Assembly (NCBI GenBank): GCA_013399855.1
Contig: VXAY01006162.1
Span: 362,843-426,842, forward strand
Reading direction: 5' to 3'
DNA from: Oxyruncus cristatus
Taxonomy: Eukaryota; Chordata; Aves; Passeriformes; Cotingidae
Length of the DNA: 64,000 bases
Below are positions 1 through 11,072 of the stretch, one piece after another (the first letter of the stretch is position 1; the number at the start of each line of letters is the position of its first letter). A model generated the notes under the pieces. That model did no database searches. It was given only the letters and a program-made list of their open reading frames with translations, and was not told the origin of the DNA. The position numbers were made by a program, and so were the translations under genes.

Positions 1-3000
1 GCAGCCCTCGTGGGAGTCAGTCGGAGGTGGAGAGCTGAGGCTGTGCCCTCTCTTGAGGTCCAGGATTTCTCCCCTGCTTGTTTCCAAAGCTGCTCCACTC
101 CCAGCTCCTCCCAGACTATCCAGCAGCTGAAGCCTCCATCAAGGACCCTCCTTGCAGTCGATCTGCCAGAACTGAACTTCCCACCTTCAGCCTCATCCCG
201 GGTTTTCCACTTGCCAAAGCATTGCTTCAGCTGGGGTTAAAAGAGGTAAGAGCCTAAAACACCAAGGAGAAAGGAGACATGTGGGTGGGATGGGCTGTAT
301 AAGAGGTTTGGGGGGGAATATTTGTGGATCCAGAAAGGCCACGTGAATGAGACCAGCTGCACACACACGGACAGTGCCAGCAGCCTGTGAGCCAGGACCA
401 TCAGGGCTGTTGGGTCAATGATTTTATTTGTTGAAAGTTTCTGGCATCATCCAAAGCCATTAGTGTGAAAGAGCTGGAGCAGAGCCATGAGTGCAGCAGC
501 ATGGCAGAGGTGGCCCCTTCAGGAAAGGGTCTGGTTTGAGGGCTGGGGTGGGAAATAAATCTCTCTTGATGCTCCTTTGACCCTGGGAATATCGTTTGAT
601 CTCCTTACATTTGGTGCTGGAGCTGAGGTGGGCTCAGTTATCAGTAACAACTATCTCTGCTAACCTGACCCAGGCAGGAGGGCAGGTTTTGAGCAGTCCA
701 CAGCAAAAAGGTTGGGATAAAGAGAGGGAAGAGCAGCCATGGGTCTCTGCCTTGGGGGTTCACTAAGCAAGATGTGTGTTCAGCAGAAAATCACAGTACT
801 TTCTATGCAGCAGATACTAGATACAGTACCTATTTCCTTCACTCTGCACTGCCATGGAAGGATTTTTTGACCAAACTGTAAAAAAATAAGCAAGAAATGA
901 AGCACAGGAAGTGCTAGAGAAAAGAGAGGAGTGCTCAGAAAAATTATGGAAGTCAAGTTTAAGAGGCAAAATCCCAAGTAATCTCATTGATAAAATCAGG
1001 CAGTGGTGAGCATTGCAGTGTGTGGGGTCACACATCGTTCCTTTCTGATTGCTTTTCAGGTGTTCCTTGTGTGTGTGATGACAAGCACAAAATTAATGGG
1101 TTTGTGACTGCTGTGGCTCAATCTACATTTAAATAACTCATCACCAGCCTTCTTTTGATTCATTTATTTACTTTCAAGCCCTCTCTGGAGAGCCCAGAGT
1201 GCCCATTGATCCCGTGCTATCCGCGGCTGATGGCAATGCCGCGTGCGGAGCCGTCGCTGGAGCTGCTGCTCACAGCTCAGGGGAGGCTTTCAAGCCCACT
1301 ATTGATCCTTCTGAAGTTTATGGCTGCTCGTAGTCACAGTTACCAGCCCTTGTTCAAACTGCCACGAGGTGGGCTGTTCCACTTTCTTAGCATCAGGCTA
1401 AACCTCCTCCACGTGGAAAAGATTTATTTCTGCACTTAATTTTTCCAATACATAATTTCTCCCTCAGAAATCGAGCTGACGTTTTTATGGGACACTAATG
1501 CAGGTCTGTAAAGCTGCCCTGTGTGTTTCTGTTCTCCCCTGTGCCAGTGGAGGTGGTGGGTGCCAGCAGCTCAGGACAGGGCTCCTGGGAACCTTATGGA
1601 CCAGCTCCAACCCAAATCCTCTTTGGCCATTTGCCTCTCAGTGTACCAGTGCAGGAGACACTGCTTTTCTCTGCAGCCATCCCTGCTCTCCCTCAGCTGT
1701 TATATGGAACCAGAGCAGTCCTGTGCTTCCCTCCTGCCTGCAGTACACCTTTTCCAAGCTTCAGGTGGGACTGTCACTTCCCAAGCTATAACTCAAAAAC
1801 CAAAACTATCTTTCCCAGTCACGCAGTTTTTCGGGTCAGGTGGAGCTGTTTCTCCTGCATCCTCAGATGGAGCAGTGGGCACTGCCCTCACCATCTCCTG
1901 CTCTTCCTCTCCTCAGCTGTGGCTAAAGCCATCTCACCAGGTGCTCCTCACACTGGTCCAACACTCTGCCAACCAACAGAGCATCAGCTCAGCTGGCCTC
2001 GGGCTGCACACACTGTTTTGGGACCGAAGCATTGGCACCCTTTGGGAGCTCCACGAGCTCAGTGGGATCATTCTGTTCCACCTGATGACCAAATCGGGCT
2101 TTTCTGAACTTGCCCCTGAGGTGGCCAGGGTGAAGTTGTGGAAGCTGTGCTGTCTGAAGGAGGATGACAATGCAGTGGTGGCCTCAGCACGGTCCTGCCT
2201 GAGCACTGCCAGCTCTGCAAAGTTTTGTTCTGAAAGAGCCACTCTCCTTGACCTATTTTTTTTTGCCCACATCCATGGCCTGCGTCGTGTCCTGAGGAAA
2301 GGATCACACTGCTTGAAGGCCCTTTATTTTTAGCCAGCCCAATTTTCTTGTTGCAGCGTGGTGGGAGCTGGTCCTTTCAGTTCAGCTCCATCACAGCTCA
2401 CGCTCTCCTGCATTTGATGGCTCTTACCCAGGCCCCTGATGTTCTTTGTACATCCACTGCTCACTCAGTGGGTTTCCTACTCCATTTTCACCGGCTTCGT
2501 TCCTTCTCCTTTGTGTTCTGCTCAGCCTCTCCCACTGCTCCAGGTCCATGGTTTAATCTCTGATTTCCCTCAGCCTCGGGTTTGCAGCATGGACCAGGCA
2601 CAGAGGCAGGTTGCCAGGCTTGTCCTGGATCCCAGCACCCTCCACAAACAAAACCTTCCCTCCTGTCTGCTCCAATAACCTTGGCAGTGCCTCCCTCCCT
2701 CACAAATGTCAGGAAATTGGAAATTATGCTCCAGCCACATAAAAATCAATAGCTGCCTCCTTGGCCTGGCTTGGCCCTGCTCTTTCTGCCTTTACCCAGG
2801 GCAGGAGAGAGCTGCTGCTTTCCACTGAACTCGGAGCAGTGAGTTATTGATACGCCCCATCCTGTCCAGGCAGTTGACCAGTGATGTATTTATTTTTCTC
2901 AGCCCACCCACGTGGCCCAGAGCTCTGGTTTGTGCTCAGTGTGAGGTCATAGAGGGGTGGGCTCAGAAAGATGCCCAGGATATTTTCTTTCTGTGACTGT

Positions 3001-5713
3001 GGAGAAATAGGGAAGGACTCACTCCTAGATCTGGGTGAACGGTGTTAGGAACAATGCCAATATTCATTTCATTTCCCAAAGGGTTCAAGTCCCAGCAAGG
3101 GCCATGTGCAGTTTCCATCAGAAGCTGTGGCTCCGAGACAAGAAGAAATTCATTACAAGGACTGCAGATTACATTGCAGACTGCCTTTATTGTTCCCTGG
3201 CCTACTACCAGAGGGCACAGTGTGATCGAAGGAGCAGGAACAGTTCTAAAGTCCACTTCTTGGAAATCTTTGGGGCTCTTTTCATTTAATTTAAAATACA
3301 GCTACTGCTGGAAATCAAACAGCATCACTTTTTCAGCCGTAGGAAGCATAGCACAATTGATAAAGGTCACTGGGAACTAAATCCTTGCTGAAAATCAAGC
3401 CAGTTCCTCTTCGTGTCCTTGAAAAATCCTTCTCCTGGGAGCCCTGCTAATTCTCCAGGTGCTGGACACGGGGGAAGGTTTGTTTGGAGCAGATGCTCTG
3501 CACCCTCCCTGCCCCCTGTCCCCCATCTCATCGGGTTCGATCCTCTGTGCCAGCGAGGCAGGAACAGGGATCAGTCTCTAATGCCTCCCTCATTACATGG
3601 AAATTGGAGTGTGAGGGAGAAGAGGAATGAGGCAATTGAGAGGCACAACTCTGACGCCCGGCCCCTCTCCCTGCTGTTCATGTCACCCCAAAGACCAGTA
3701 AATGATACCAAATGGGTTTATTTTCCAGTGCCTGATGTTGATGGACAACAAATCTCAGGAAATACTCAGCTATTTCCCTCTGAGTAGCTTTATATGGACC
3801 TTCACATACTCCCTACTATGATTTTTGGCTCATTATTAACGAGAAATGTGCAGGGAGGATGGTTGTTGATGATACATGAGCCAAGAATAGATTCCAGTTC
3901 CTTTTACCATTTTGGCACCAAAATGCCAAGAGGGATGAGACACCCTGTAGTAAAATGCTGTTCATTTTGAGGCAGCAACTAGAAAATATGGCTCTGGCTG
4001 AGTTAGGGAGATGAATGGGTGAGCCAGAGGACCTGTGTTTTGGATAGTTGATTGCAGGACCAAATGGGAATCTACAGAGATGGGAAATGGCATATTCCTT
4101 GGGATATGGCAGGTGTAGAGCTGATGTGCTTCTCTGCCCCACAGCCACCACTTTCCTCTTTAGCTGCTGCCTCCTAATTCTTCAGGGAAAGGAAAGTCTG
4201 AGCATCTCCTCTGTACTTTGCTCCTCGCTCCCCTAGCAGGGGGGTGTTCCTTCTGGGAACACATCCTGCTTTTCTTGAGCTGAGGGAAACATTAAAAAAG
4301 AACATTAAAAATGAGGCTGGTTAGCAAAGCCAAAGGTGGAGGGAAAGCTTGCAGGAGTGTGAGCTGGGCTGTCTGGAGACAGCAATCCCCTTCCTGTAGG
4401 TTGGAACCTTCTGGGGAGAGGCACAGTGTGAACGTAGGAAGAGCCAAATCCATAAGTTCATATGGAAGAGAACTGTCAGAGCTGTTGCAGCGCTCGAGGG
4501 TGCAAGTACATCTGCTTCCTACCAAGATGTACTTGTCTGCTTTGGATTTGGGGTCAGATGCAATAATTAAAGTCTTTCTCTCCCTTTTTCACTCAAGAAC
4601 TTGATACTCTTCCAGCAGCATTCCCTGCTTTTCTCCCTTATTGCTGCCCAGAGCAGTGAGCTGGAGGGGCAGACAGGCCTTGGATATTGCATCTGCTCAC
4701 TAAATGCCATTCTTTGGGCTCCACAGTAACTAAAAGTTTACTTCATATTGACCTTGTATGAAATTTGCTGCAAGCCCTGCCCAGGACGGGGTGTTGGGGA
4801 TCTTGGTGCTCTGGATTTGTGAGACAGATGTGCTGGGGAAGGGCACTGCAAGAGCGTAAGATACGGAATATTGGATGTTCCCTGAGAGCCCCCAAGCAGC
4901 AAGAAACCACTCTCAGCATCGCCTGCCTGTATTAACCATGAGGGAGCTATGGCAGAACATTATCTTGGAAGGCTCTGGGTGTAAAAGTACAAGCTGTGAG
5001 GACTTTTGGCATCTCTGAGAGTCACTGTAAGCCAGTATTAATATGTTTACATCAGAGGCACTAGGAAAAACCAGTCTGCTCACCCGGCCATGTCGGAACA
5101 GCGAGTTGTCATCTCCCAGTCCAGGCAGGATTTGTGTCTCCTGATTCAATCACTAAACCCACCACACCACCACAGCGATAACAGCAGCAGGATTTCTCTC
5201 CAAAGAGCCCGTTGACCGACGTGCACCATGATGGCAAACACGGGCTCGATGGAGCCACTCCTGAGGGGTGCAAAACAAGGCTGGTGCAGTTTTAAAGGGA
5301 GTCCAAGGAAGATGCTTCCTGCTGCTAAATCTGGTGGCTTTTGTTGTCTAGCTGGATTTCTGTGTTTTTTTCCATATTGTTTCCTGTGCTGAACAACAGC
5401 AAAATGTGCCCTGGAAAATATACATGACATGGCACTTACGTGTGATTCATGCTGCCTTTCTAAAAGCAGTCAACAGCACTACTATCTGCCTCCTTCCCAC
5501 TCCCCAGAAGACCATCTCTTGCATGTATCTTTTTCCTTCTTGCTCTTATTCCTTTAATCTTTCACTGCTGTGGCTTTTTTCCCCCCCGTATTAATTGCAC
5601 TTTTTCCTCCGCTGCACCAAGAACTCTGATTTCTGGTGATATTTTATCAGTCTGCAGGGCACCATGAGAACCACTAAATTCCCCAACTTAGCAAGAATGC
5701 AATAAAATAAATT

Positions 5714-5731
5714 AAAAAAAAAAAAAAAAAA
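5714..5731 (+). repeat. Poly(A) run
   Basis: Eighteen consecutive A residues following an AATAAA-rich stretch. No retrogene body or target-site duplication was recognised upstream, so it is treated as simple sequence. Confidence 0.8.
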
Positions 5732-6510
5732 GATTCTATGCCTAAGCAACATGGGGATGAGGGAAGTTTTTCCTTTAATGTTTGCCCAGGGCCTGGCTGC
5801 AGCTTTCTGCTTCCTTTCCCTGCCTCTCCACAAAGCACAAGCTGGGTTTGGACCCAGCTCTGATCAAGCAAGCACAATAAACAGCAAAGAAAGGCAAGTT
5901 ATTGTGTCATGGCACTCTGCTTCAGGGTGTTTGATGATGGCATTCAGCGTAGCGTGGTCTTTGCAAAATCAGCATCTTGATTCCCTGATGGACAAATGTA
6001 CCCTGGAAGAGGAAAAGTGACGTTACTGGAAGGAGTGTGATGGTGGAGGGAGCTGCTCAGGAGGGGAGGTTGGTCCAGCAGCTGCAAGCACATTTGTTGA
6101 TCCATGATCTCGGTGTCCATGATCCTCAGCAGGCTCCTGTGCCCAGGAGATACAGCTGGTGCTGCCTCCCCTCGTGGGAACAGGGTAGATACGATCCTGT
6201 GGCTGAGCTACACCCTTGGGGAGATGAGTGCCAGGTCGGGCTGGAGAAGCAGGAATTCACCTGCAGCAAGTCAAACAGGAGCCAAGGAGCTGCTCCCATC
6301 CAGCCCATCCCAAGCCTCTCCCACCCTGGCGCTCAGCACCCCCCCGAGCCCTGGGCCGGCGCAGGGCAGCAGTCGGGTGGGATTTGGTTCAAACTCTGCC
6401 GTCTGTCAGTGATTGTTTTAATGGCTCGTTTCAGCTCAGCCTACCCAAGGCAGTCCAGGGCAGAGCTTTGACACATCCCTTCCCCGGCTGGCGCTGACGG
6501 ATCCGGCCCC

Positions 6511-6524
6511 TCTGCCCGCCCCAG
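6511..6524 (+). promoter_or_regulatory. Possible 3' splice acceptor just before the CACNG5 start codon
   Basis: A C-rich tract ends in ccag at 6524, seven bases before the upstream ATG, with a branch-point-like ctgac about 30 nt earlier. It would place the boundary of an untranslated first exon upstream. The alternative is a nearby unspliced 5' UTR. Confidence 0.45.
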
Positions 6525-6542
6525 CCCCCGATGCTGTTGGGC

Positions 6543-6738
6543 ATGAGCGCCTGCAGCAGGAGGGCGCTGACCCTGCTCAGCAGCGTGTTCGCCGTCTGCG
6601 GCCTCGGCCTCCTGGGCATCTCTGTCAGCACGGACTACTGGCTCTACCTGGAGGAGGGCATCGTCCAGCCCCAGAACCAGACGGCCGAGATCAAGCTGTC
6701 GCTGCACTCGGGGCTCTGGAGGGTCTGCTTTCTGGCAG
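6543..6738 (+). CDS. CACNG5: CACNG5 coding exon 1
   Basis: Encodes residues 1-65 and the first base of codon 66: the short cytosolic N-terminus, membrane segment 1 (about 8-28), and most of the first extracellular loop with W33, the N45 sequon, GLW 57-59 and C62. The donor is gtatgt at 6739. A pyrimidine-rich tract ending in ccag at 6521-6524 could be the acceptor of an intron inside the 5' UTR, which would start this exon at 6525. A second in-frame ATG at 6531 would add four residues (MLLG) but has a poor context. Confidence 0.96.
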
Positions 6739-9700
6739 GTATGTTCGCACCCCGAAAAACATCCCCTGCTATTTACGTGGTTTATGTTTGTATGTTTTAT
6801 GCCACATAAGCAGATACATAAATATATATGTTATGTGTATTTATGTATAAATCGATAAATATTTAGGGATTTATAATGGTTGTTGTTGGTGTTATCCCGT
6901 GGGAAAACAGCCAGGAAACATGGGATTTTTAGAAGCTCTGTCCATCTTTGCTCCCAAACTCTGGCCCATGCCCAACTTTTAACAGTCTGATGGATAAATG
7001 TGCCTTTCCACACAGGTTTTGGGTGGGTTTGCTGCTGCCATGCCAGACTCCCTCTGTCCCAGTGCTGTGGCCTTGGGCAGCAGCTCAAAACTTTCCATTT
7101 GGTCCCTGCAGAATTTAGATTCAGGTCAGCTGGACCGTTCCCTCCGCCCCTGCCAAATGTGATGGAGCGACTTGGCTGCAGGAGCAGAGTTGAATAAAAC
7201 CTGAGGGAATGGGAATCTCAAAGTGACCAGCCTGAAATGTCACAAAGTTTCAACTGCTGCGTTGCAAAAGTCAGGGGGTTGTGAGGAGCTCTGATACCAG
7301 CCCTGGGGTGACCTTAAAGCCTCTGGCTTCAGCGTTCACATTTGTGCATACAAGGCAATGGTGTTTAAAGAGGTGTCTTTCTTCCACCTCAACCACAGAC
7401 ACTCAAGATGGAGCAGCACTAAAAAGCGAGTTTGTTTTTATGCGTGCATGGAAATTCAATTTAAAGCTGCTCTCCAACCCCCCCAAAAAACCAAACAGAC
7501 GAGCACAATGCAGGTGTGACTTGGTCCGTGTCTGCTGCAGGGGAGGAGCGCGGCCGGTGCTTCACCATCGAATACGTCATGCCCATGAACATCCAGCTGA
7601 CGTCTGAGTCCACAGTCAACGTCCTGAGTAAGTGATTCTGGGGGGGGTCTCACCCTGCAAAGCACCAGGGGCTCACTTGTGACTCCCCCAAGAAATCCCC
7701 CTTTGTGTCTTTGCCAAAGAAACTCCGAGCTGTAGATGCAACTACATTTTTTGACTCTGAATCACTCAATGTCATTTTTTGACCCAGTGTGCTCCTAAGC
7801 TTTTGGGGACATCCCTTTCTAATGGCAAGGTGCTCACAGAGGCTCTAAGCTGTGTAATTTCCCGTCGCTGGCTATTCAGCACTAATGTTTATCAAAGTGT
7901 TTGGCTTTTTAGTCTCCTCTCCATAATTTGCAGCTGTATTTATTCCCTAGCAGTCAATTTGACACATTATATAGTGGGATGAATCAAGGATGGAGTGTCA
8001 CAGCTCTCACGATGAATTCTGCAGTCATTTTGGATTTAATAAATAGGAGTGTTCTGCAAACACTTAGAGGGTGAAGCTAGAGAAAAATGCAGGTTCTGTT
8101 GTTTTTTTCCCATGCAACACTTCACAGAGAAACCCTCAGAAACACAAACATTGGCAGAGTCACCACCATGGTGGGGGGGCCCTGGCACAGGTTGCCCAGA
8201 GAAGCTCTGGCTGCCCCATCCCTGGGAATGTTCAAGGCCAGGCTGGATGGGGCTTGGAGCAACCTGGAATAGTGGAAGGTGTCCTGACCCTTCCAACCCA
8301 AATCATTCTATGGTTCCATAATTCTGTGTTTTACTCAGCGCATTAGCGAAGAGGGAAACCCCAGACACAACATGGTCAGAGCGGTAGGGCTGGAGCCATC
8401 TCACCCAGCCCATTTCTCACACTGTATGGGGAGGATTAGCCTGTTCTCACTTCCCTCTGCTCCTCTGCTGACAGAGATGATCCGCTCTGCCACCCCCTTC
8501 CCTCTGGTCAGCCTCTTCTTCATGTTCATCGGCTTCATCCTGAGCAACATTGGCCACATTAGGCCCCACAGGACCATCCTTGCCTTCGTCTCGGGAATTT
8601 TCTTCATCCTGTCGGGTGAGTTTTGCTACCAGGTTTTCTCCTGGGCACCCTTGAGCACGGAGCACGTTTGCTTTGGTAGCTGCTGGTGCTCTCCTGACCC
8701 ACTGTGGTGGCTCCTTGTTGGAGTCATCATCCACAGGGGCTCCCAGCTCAGCCCTGCAGCCTGATCTGCTTTTGTGGGATGGAAGACCATCCAGTGCAAA
8801 ACTTATCCATGGAAATGGGGGGAAAAGCCCCCACCACGTGCAGGAGCAGGTGCTGGCAGAGAAGGCTGTGCTTGTGGCACATCACTCGCAGGAGAGATCA
8901 GAAACTTCAAACTGCTCAGTTGGGATGTTTCTACATGAGAAAAGGGAATGTTTTATTCATGGTGCTGTGCGAGTGTTAAACAAATAGCTGTGACAGCTGA
9001 GCTTTGAAGTCAGCTCCTACCAGAGCCAGCTGCCTCCTCCCCAGTGCACACAGACTTGCCTGAGCAGGTAATGCTTTGACTGAAATGAGAGGAGTGCCCT
9101 GGGTTATCATAGCAGGAGGGAGGGCAGCCCCTTTCCCCAGTTATTGCAAGCGCAGTTCTTGAGTTTCCCCCACAAGTCAGGCCTTAAGGAAGGTGCTTCT
9201 TCAGCACTTCATGCCTGGCGTGTTTCCCACTGTCCTTCTCCAGGTCTGTCGCTGGTGGTGGGGCTGGTCCTCTACATATCCAGCATTAACGACGAGATGC
9301 TCAACAGGACCAAGGACTCGGAAACGTTCTTCAACTACAAATATGGGTGGTCATTTGCCTTCTCTGCCATCTCCTTCCTTCTCACAGAGGTACCCTGCAG
9401 CTCTCACATCCCTGTAGCGCGTGTGTCCCGTTCTCAGGGGTGGGCACATTGAGGCTCTTGGCAAAAAGAGGACTTGGGTGGGGTTTAAGGCAGGGCAGTG
9501 AGGGCAGAGGGGTAAAATACAGCGTGAAGGGAGACGTGGTGGGGACAGACCCAAGCCTGGCGCGCTGATGGGGCATTTGATGACGATTTGATGCCAAGCA
9601 GGAAATGCAGAGGAGGAGGAGACGTGGTTGTGCTGCATTATTTAGTGCACGGATCCCAGGCACAGGGCAGTGAAGTGACAGACCTCAGGTGCCTTTGTGC

Positions 9701-10059
9701 ATCAGCAAAAAAAGGGCGATTTACCCTGTGCTCCGTTTTGGTGGTGGTGGAGGAGGCAGCCACGCGCAGGGTGGGCGTCAGGCCGTGTCTCTCTCCCGCA
9801 GAGCGCCGGGGTGATGTCCGTGTACCTGTTCATGAAGCGCTACACGGCCGAGGACATCTACCGACCCCACCCCGGCTTCTACCGGCCCCGCCTGAGCAAC
9901 TGCTCCGACTACTCGGGGCAGTTCCTGCACCCGGACGCGTGGGCGCGGGGCCGGAGCCCCTCGGACATCTCCAGCGAGGCGTCCCTGCAGATGAACAGTA
10001 ACTACCCAGCCCTGCTCAAGTGCCCCGACTACGACCAGATGTCCTCGTCCCCCTGCTGA
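6543..10059 (+). CDS. CACNG5: CACNG5, TARP gamma-5 (whole gene, five coding exons joined)
   Basis: Coding exons 6543-6738, 7541-7627, 8475-8615, 9244-9389 and 9802-10059 join to 828 nt, giving 275 residues plus stop. All introns are GT-AG with phases 1,1,1,0. The product is a claudin-fold protein with four membrane segments at about residues 8-28, 103-123, 129-152 and 176-201. The first extracellular loop carries W33, the GLW motif 57-59, and C62 and C72, the expected disulfide pair. An N-glycosylation sequon lies at N45. The C-terminus ends SSPC, the atypical tail of type II TARPs (gamma-5 and gamma-7). The family modulates AMPA receptor gating and trafficking at the neuronal or glial membrane. 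Identity rests on near-complete agreement with remembered mammalian gamma-5. The Met at 6543 is preferred over the in-frame Met at 6531: it gives the family length and N-terminus, and has G at -3 where 6531 has C. The gene is followed on the same strand by CACNG4. Confidence 0.97.
6739..7540 (+). other. CACNG5: CACNG5 intron 1 (802 nt)
   Basis: Phase 1 GT-AG intron. It begins with an AT-rich stretch of TA- and ATAA-type low complexity at about 6808-6860. No transposon or structured RNA is evident in the remainder. Confidence 0.9.
7541..7627 (+). CDS. CACNG5: CACNG5 coding exon 2
   Basis: Preceded by the acceptor tctgctgcag and followed by a perfect donor, gtaagt at 7628. The 87 nt encode residues 66-94 and the first base of K95, phase 1 at both ends. 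This is the second half of the first extracellular loop. It contains C72, expected to pair with C62, and the segment leading to membrane segment 2. The residues match gamma-5 closely, with an Ile at position 83 in the MPMN-I-QLTSEST stretch. Confidence 0.96.
7628..8474 (+). other. CACNG5: CACNG5 intron 2 (847 nt) with a CR1 insertion
   Basis: Phase 1 GT-AG intron, the longest in the gene. A sense-oriented CR1 3' end lies at about 8170-8327, roughly 150 nt before the acceptor of exon 3. The rest is unique sequence without a recognisable element. Confidence 0.9.
8170..8327 (+). mobile_element. CR1 LINE 3' end, sense orientation, truncated
   Basis: Recognisable CR1 words in order are ggcacaggttgcccagagaa, gccccatccctggga, gttcaaggccaggctggatg and gtggaaggtgtc, then ccttccaacccaaatcattc and an imperfect octamer tail (ATTCTATG...ATTCTGTG). 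Between the gtgtc and ccttccaaccc blocks, roughly 45 nt of the usual CR1 3' region are missing. This is a typical 5'-truncated, non-mobile avian copy, lying in CACNG5 intron 2. Confidence 0.9.
8475..8615 (+). CDS. CACNG5: CACNG5 coding exon 3
   Basis: The acceptor is ctgctgacag, ending at 8474; the donor is gtgagt at 8616. The 141 nt encode residues 95-141 and the first base of G142. They cover membrane segment 2 (about 103-123, FPLVSLFFMFIGF...), the short cytosolic RPHR turn, and the start of membrane segment 3. Phase 1 on both sides. Confidence 0.96.
8616..9243 (+). other. CACNG5: CACNG5 intron 3 (628 nt)
   Basis: Phase 1 GT-AG intron with unique sequence of mixed composition. I see no repeat or RNA gene in it. 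Confidence 0.9.
9244..9389 (+). CDS. CACNG5: CACNG5 coding exon 4
   Basis: The acceptor is tccttctccag, ending at 9243. The 146 nt encode residues 142-190: the rest of membrane segment 3, the second extracellular loop (SSINDEMLNRTKDSETFFNY) and the first half of membrane segment 4 starting at YGWSF. The exon ends in phase 0 after Glu190. Its donor is gtaccc at 9390, weak at +3 to +6, but it is the only junction that keeps the family's LLTE-SAGV join. Confidence 0.95.
9390..9801 (+). other. CACNG5: CACNG5 intron 4 (412 nt)
   Basis: Phase 0 intron, the shortest of the gene, moderately GC-rich. It starts with the weak donor gtaccc and ends with a strong polypyrimidine acceptor. Nothing else is recognised. 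Confidence 0.9.
9802..10059 (+). CDS. CACNG5: CACNG5 coding exon 5 and stop
   Basis: The acceptor tctctcccgcag ends at 9801. The 258 nt encode residues 191-275 and a TGA stop at 10057-10059: the end of membrane segment 4 and the whole cytosolic tail. The tail includes RPHPGFYRPRLSNCSDYSG, a Ser-rich stretch (RGRSPSDISSEAS) likely open to phosphorylation, and the terminal SSPC. The exon is GC- and CpG-rich compared with its introns, as is common for avian coding exons. Confidence 0.97.
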   Translation, partial: SAGVMSVYLFMKRYTAEDIYRPHPGFYRPRLSNCSDYSGQFLHPDAWARGRSPSDISSEASLQMNSNYPALLKCPDYDQMSSSPC

Positions 10060-10246
10060 GCCCCGACGTCCCCGTCCCGCTCCCGCCCAGCGCCGATGGT
10101 CGCCACGTCCCAACTCCCGTCTGTCATTTTTTTAGGCCACTCTTTGAGGCCACTTCTCTATTTATAGGAGCGTAAATATAACCAGGGAGATGGGTTATAT
10201 AACCAATAGTGTAACCTAGAGAATTGGGATGTTTTCCTTTCTTTGG

Positions 10247-10266
10247 TTTTTTTTTTTTTTTTTTTT
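10247..10266 (+). repeat. Poly(T) run in CACNG5 3' UTR
   Basis: Twenty consecutive T residues, likely variable in length and prone to sequencing error. Confidence 0.85.
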
Positions 10267-11057
10267 GGGTTGTTTTATTCCTCCCCGCCTAACTAAAGAT
10301 CTCTCCAAAGTCCTCGTCTCTCAGCTCATCCCGCTGAGCAAACAGCAGTTCTGCCTGGGGGGATGAATCCAGGCCTGGACTCGAGAGCAGGAAAAAGAAA
10401 ATAGAGTAGAACTAAGACAAAAAAAGTGTATTTTTTTGGTGTAGGTAAGTAGGCTGCAGAAGTTTGTGCATTTGACTGTACCATTTAATTATATATTTAC
10501 TGGCCTAAGTGCCAGCAGGCATAAAAGATTTGTGTAACTTTCCAAGAAATAACCAGCGTTAGAAAAATAGAAATTTTGTCTTGATCGATTGAATATTTAC
10601 TCACTGATATCTCTCAGTGCTGGATATCACTTCCAACCAGGCTGTAATGGGAAATAGCCATCCTTCTGAACAATACCTCAGCAGGCTTGGACACAAGCAG
10701 GTTGTTCCTCTACAGCCACTTGCAAACTGTTGCTTAAATATCTGCTGTCAGACTGGAGGCACCCTGGTGGGGGTGGCTCCAGCACCCAGATTTCCTCTGC
10801 CATCCCATAGACAGGAGGTCTGAAGAGCAAATGGGAGAATTTCGGTGCAGCATCGAGTGGAAAACAACGTAAACCCTTCCCACAGGAAACATGAGGTGCA
10901 GGATTGAGGGGGAATTACGGCCAGAAGTTATTCCAGTGAAAGGCAAGATCCCAAACCAGTATAAAGTGATGTAGCTGAGACCTGACAGCACAAATCCACT
11001 GCAGCAAAGTAGTTGGCTTAGATTTCATTTTGGCAAGAAAATGGTATTTTAGTGCTT

Positions 11058-11072
11058 TGTGTGTGTGTGTGT
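11058..11072 (+). repeat. (TG)n microsatellite
   Basis: About seven TG units in the probable CACNG5 3' UTR. Confidence 0.8.

Larger units (their letters stand above)
1..6524. other. 5' flank of CACNG5, no recognisable protein gene
   Basis: Unique sequence with moderate GC, rich in CTG/CAG words, so long stop-free runs occur. The longest is a 270-codon frame at 1521-2333 that starts at GTG rather than ATG and resembles no family I know. A poly(A) run sits at 5714-5731 and a good donor-like AAGAG|GTAAG at 245/246. Untranslated first exon(s) of CACNG5 probably lie here or to the left, but I cannot place them. No PRKCA coding exon was recognised. Confidence 0.6.

Noticed and set aside
1..3000. 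3' end of PRKCA at the left edge
   Set aside because: Synteny predicts PRKCA to the left, but no kinase coding sequence or recognisable UTR is present.
6531..6542. Upstream ATG as the CACNG5 start (four extra residues)
   Set aside because: C at -3 is a poor context, and the ATG at 6543 gives the family N-terminus (MSAC) and exactly 275 residues.
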